Assembly (NCBI GenBank): GCA_031278935.1
Contig: JAITJK010000262.1
Span: 1 to 5,619, forward strand
Direction of reading: 5' to 3'
Source of the DNA: Spirochaetaceae bacterium
GTDB taxonomy: Bacteria > Spirochaetota > Spirochaetia > Treponematales > Breznakiellaceae
DNA: 5,619 nt
Position 1 is the stretch's first letter. The number at the start of each line of letters is the position of its first letter. Of this stretch, positions 5,419 through 5,619 are shown piece by piece. Under the pieces are notes generated by a model, which was given only the letters and a program-made list of their open reading frames with translations, ran no database searches and was not told where the DNA came from. A program made the position numbers and the translations under genes.

Positions 5419-5447
5419 TTGCCTTAGCGAGAAACTTCGCGTAAGAT
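5419..5447 (+). promoter_or_regulatory. Candidate promoter with operator-like palindrome before the last gene
   Basis: TTGCCT (5419-5424), a 17-base spacer and TAAGAT (5442-5447) form a moderate sigma70-type promoter. The spacer is mostly one inverted repeat: CTTAGCGA (5423-5430) opposes TCGC (5437-5440) plus TAAG (5442-5445), with one extra G at 5441. The repeat could be a repressor operator or, in a read-through transcript, a hairpin. No T-tract follows, so it is not a standard terminator. Initiation would be near 5454, very close to the AAAGG ribosome-binding site. Confidence 0.35.
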
Positions 5448-5464
5448 ATCCTAAAGGTTGGGCT

Positions 5465-5619
5465 ATGGATAAGCAGCATGGGAATCCAGGGTATACGCAA
5501 AGACTCGAAAAGATAGAGACGGTTTTGCAGACATGGCTGCCGGAGCCCTCCGATCCTGCCGGTCTAACGCCGCAGTGGATAGTCGAGGCCTTTGGGCCCA
5601 CCACGGAAAGGCTTGAGCC
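5465..5619 (+). CDS. Start of an unassigned protein (cut by window edge), possibly a polyprenyl synthetase
   Basis: ATG 5465 opens a frame of 51 complete codons that runs off the right edge without a stop. AAAGG (5453-5457) lies seven bases upstream, a good ribosome-binding site. The visible residues start MDKQHGNPGYTQRLEKIETV, continue with a helix-type segment, then LTPQWIVEAFGPTTERLE. There is no signal peptide or membrane helix, so a cytosolic protein is likely. The Tyr-x-x-Arg-Leu-x-x-Ile-Glu start resembles the N-terminal helix of some spirochaetal trans-isoprenyl diphosphate synthases, but the diagnostic DDxxD motifs would lie outside the window. The function is therefore only a guess. 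It sits 126 bases after the glycosyltransferase and may have its own promoter. Confidence 0.68.
   Translation, partial: MDKQHGNPGYTQRLEKIETVLQTWLPEPSDPAGLTPQWIVEAFGPTTERLE

Noticed and set aside
5187..5444. 85-codon plus-strand frame running past the end of the glycosyltransferase
   Set aside because: Starts in another frame of the real gene. The tail beyond 5338 shows no recognisable protein, and the frame ends inside the palindrome before the last gene.

Overview
This is a compact, mostly co-directional stretch of bacterial chromosome. It looks like a spirochaete, most likely a Treponema-type member of the Spirochaetaceae. That assignment is inference from the FlgM-type anti-sigma factor, a relaxed lipobox on the substrate-binding lipoprotein, the sequence style of RsmI and the SpoU methyltransferase, and the gene mix. 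No rRNA or other phylogenetic marker is present. I saw no tRNA, rRNA, insertion sequence, CRISPR array, prophage or origin.

Left edge (1-357, minus strand): the N-terminal 119 codons of a NikA-like nickel (or related metal/peptide) ABC-transporter binding lipoprotein, cut by the window edge. It is transcribed away from everything else. A 351-base divergent intergenic region (358-708) follows, with several short inverted repeats and a well-formed sigma70-type promoter at its right end. That promoter lies so close to the rsmI GTG that the mRNA would be leaderless or nearly so.

Middle (709-2748, plus strand): rsmI, encoding a 16S rRNA 2'-O-methyltransferase with a short C-terminus. Next is flgM, the anti-sigma28 factor, with a candidate sigma28 promoter just upstream. 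A strong intrinsic terminator (1787-1814) ends this unit. A SpoU/TrmH-family RNA methyltransferase follows, with an unusual N-terminal helical half. Its longest reading frame begins inside the terminator hairpin, so I place the start at ATG 1846.

Right (2826-5338): purD (phosphoribosylamine-glycine ligase, purine biosynthesis) has a strong ribosome-binding site and a candidate promoter embedded in the end of the preceding gene. It overlaps by four bases (ATGA) a membrane-anchored family 2 glycosyltransferase, so these two are probably translationally coupled. After a 126-base gap with a palindrome-bearing candidate promoter, a final gene starts at 5465 and runs off the window; only 51 codons are visible.

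The genes are mainly housekeeping: ribosomal RNA/tRNA modification, flagellar regulation, purine synthesis, envelope glycan synthesis and metal uptake. I found no evidence for a new multi-gene system. The points worth a second look are regulatory architecture and family deviations: probable leaderless rsmI, sigma28 autoregulation of flgM, the short RsmI with an altered histidine motif, the novel N-domain of the methyltransferase, and the palindromic promoter at the right edge.
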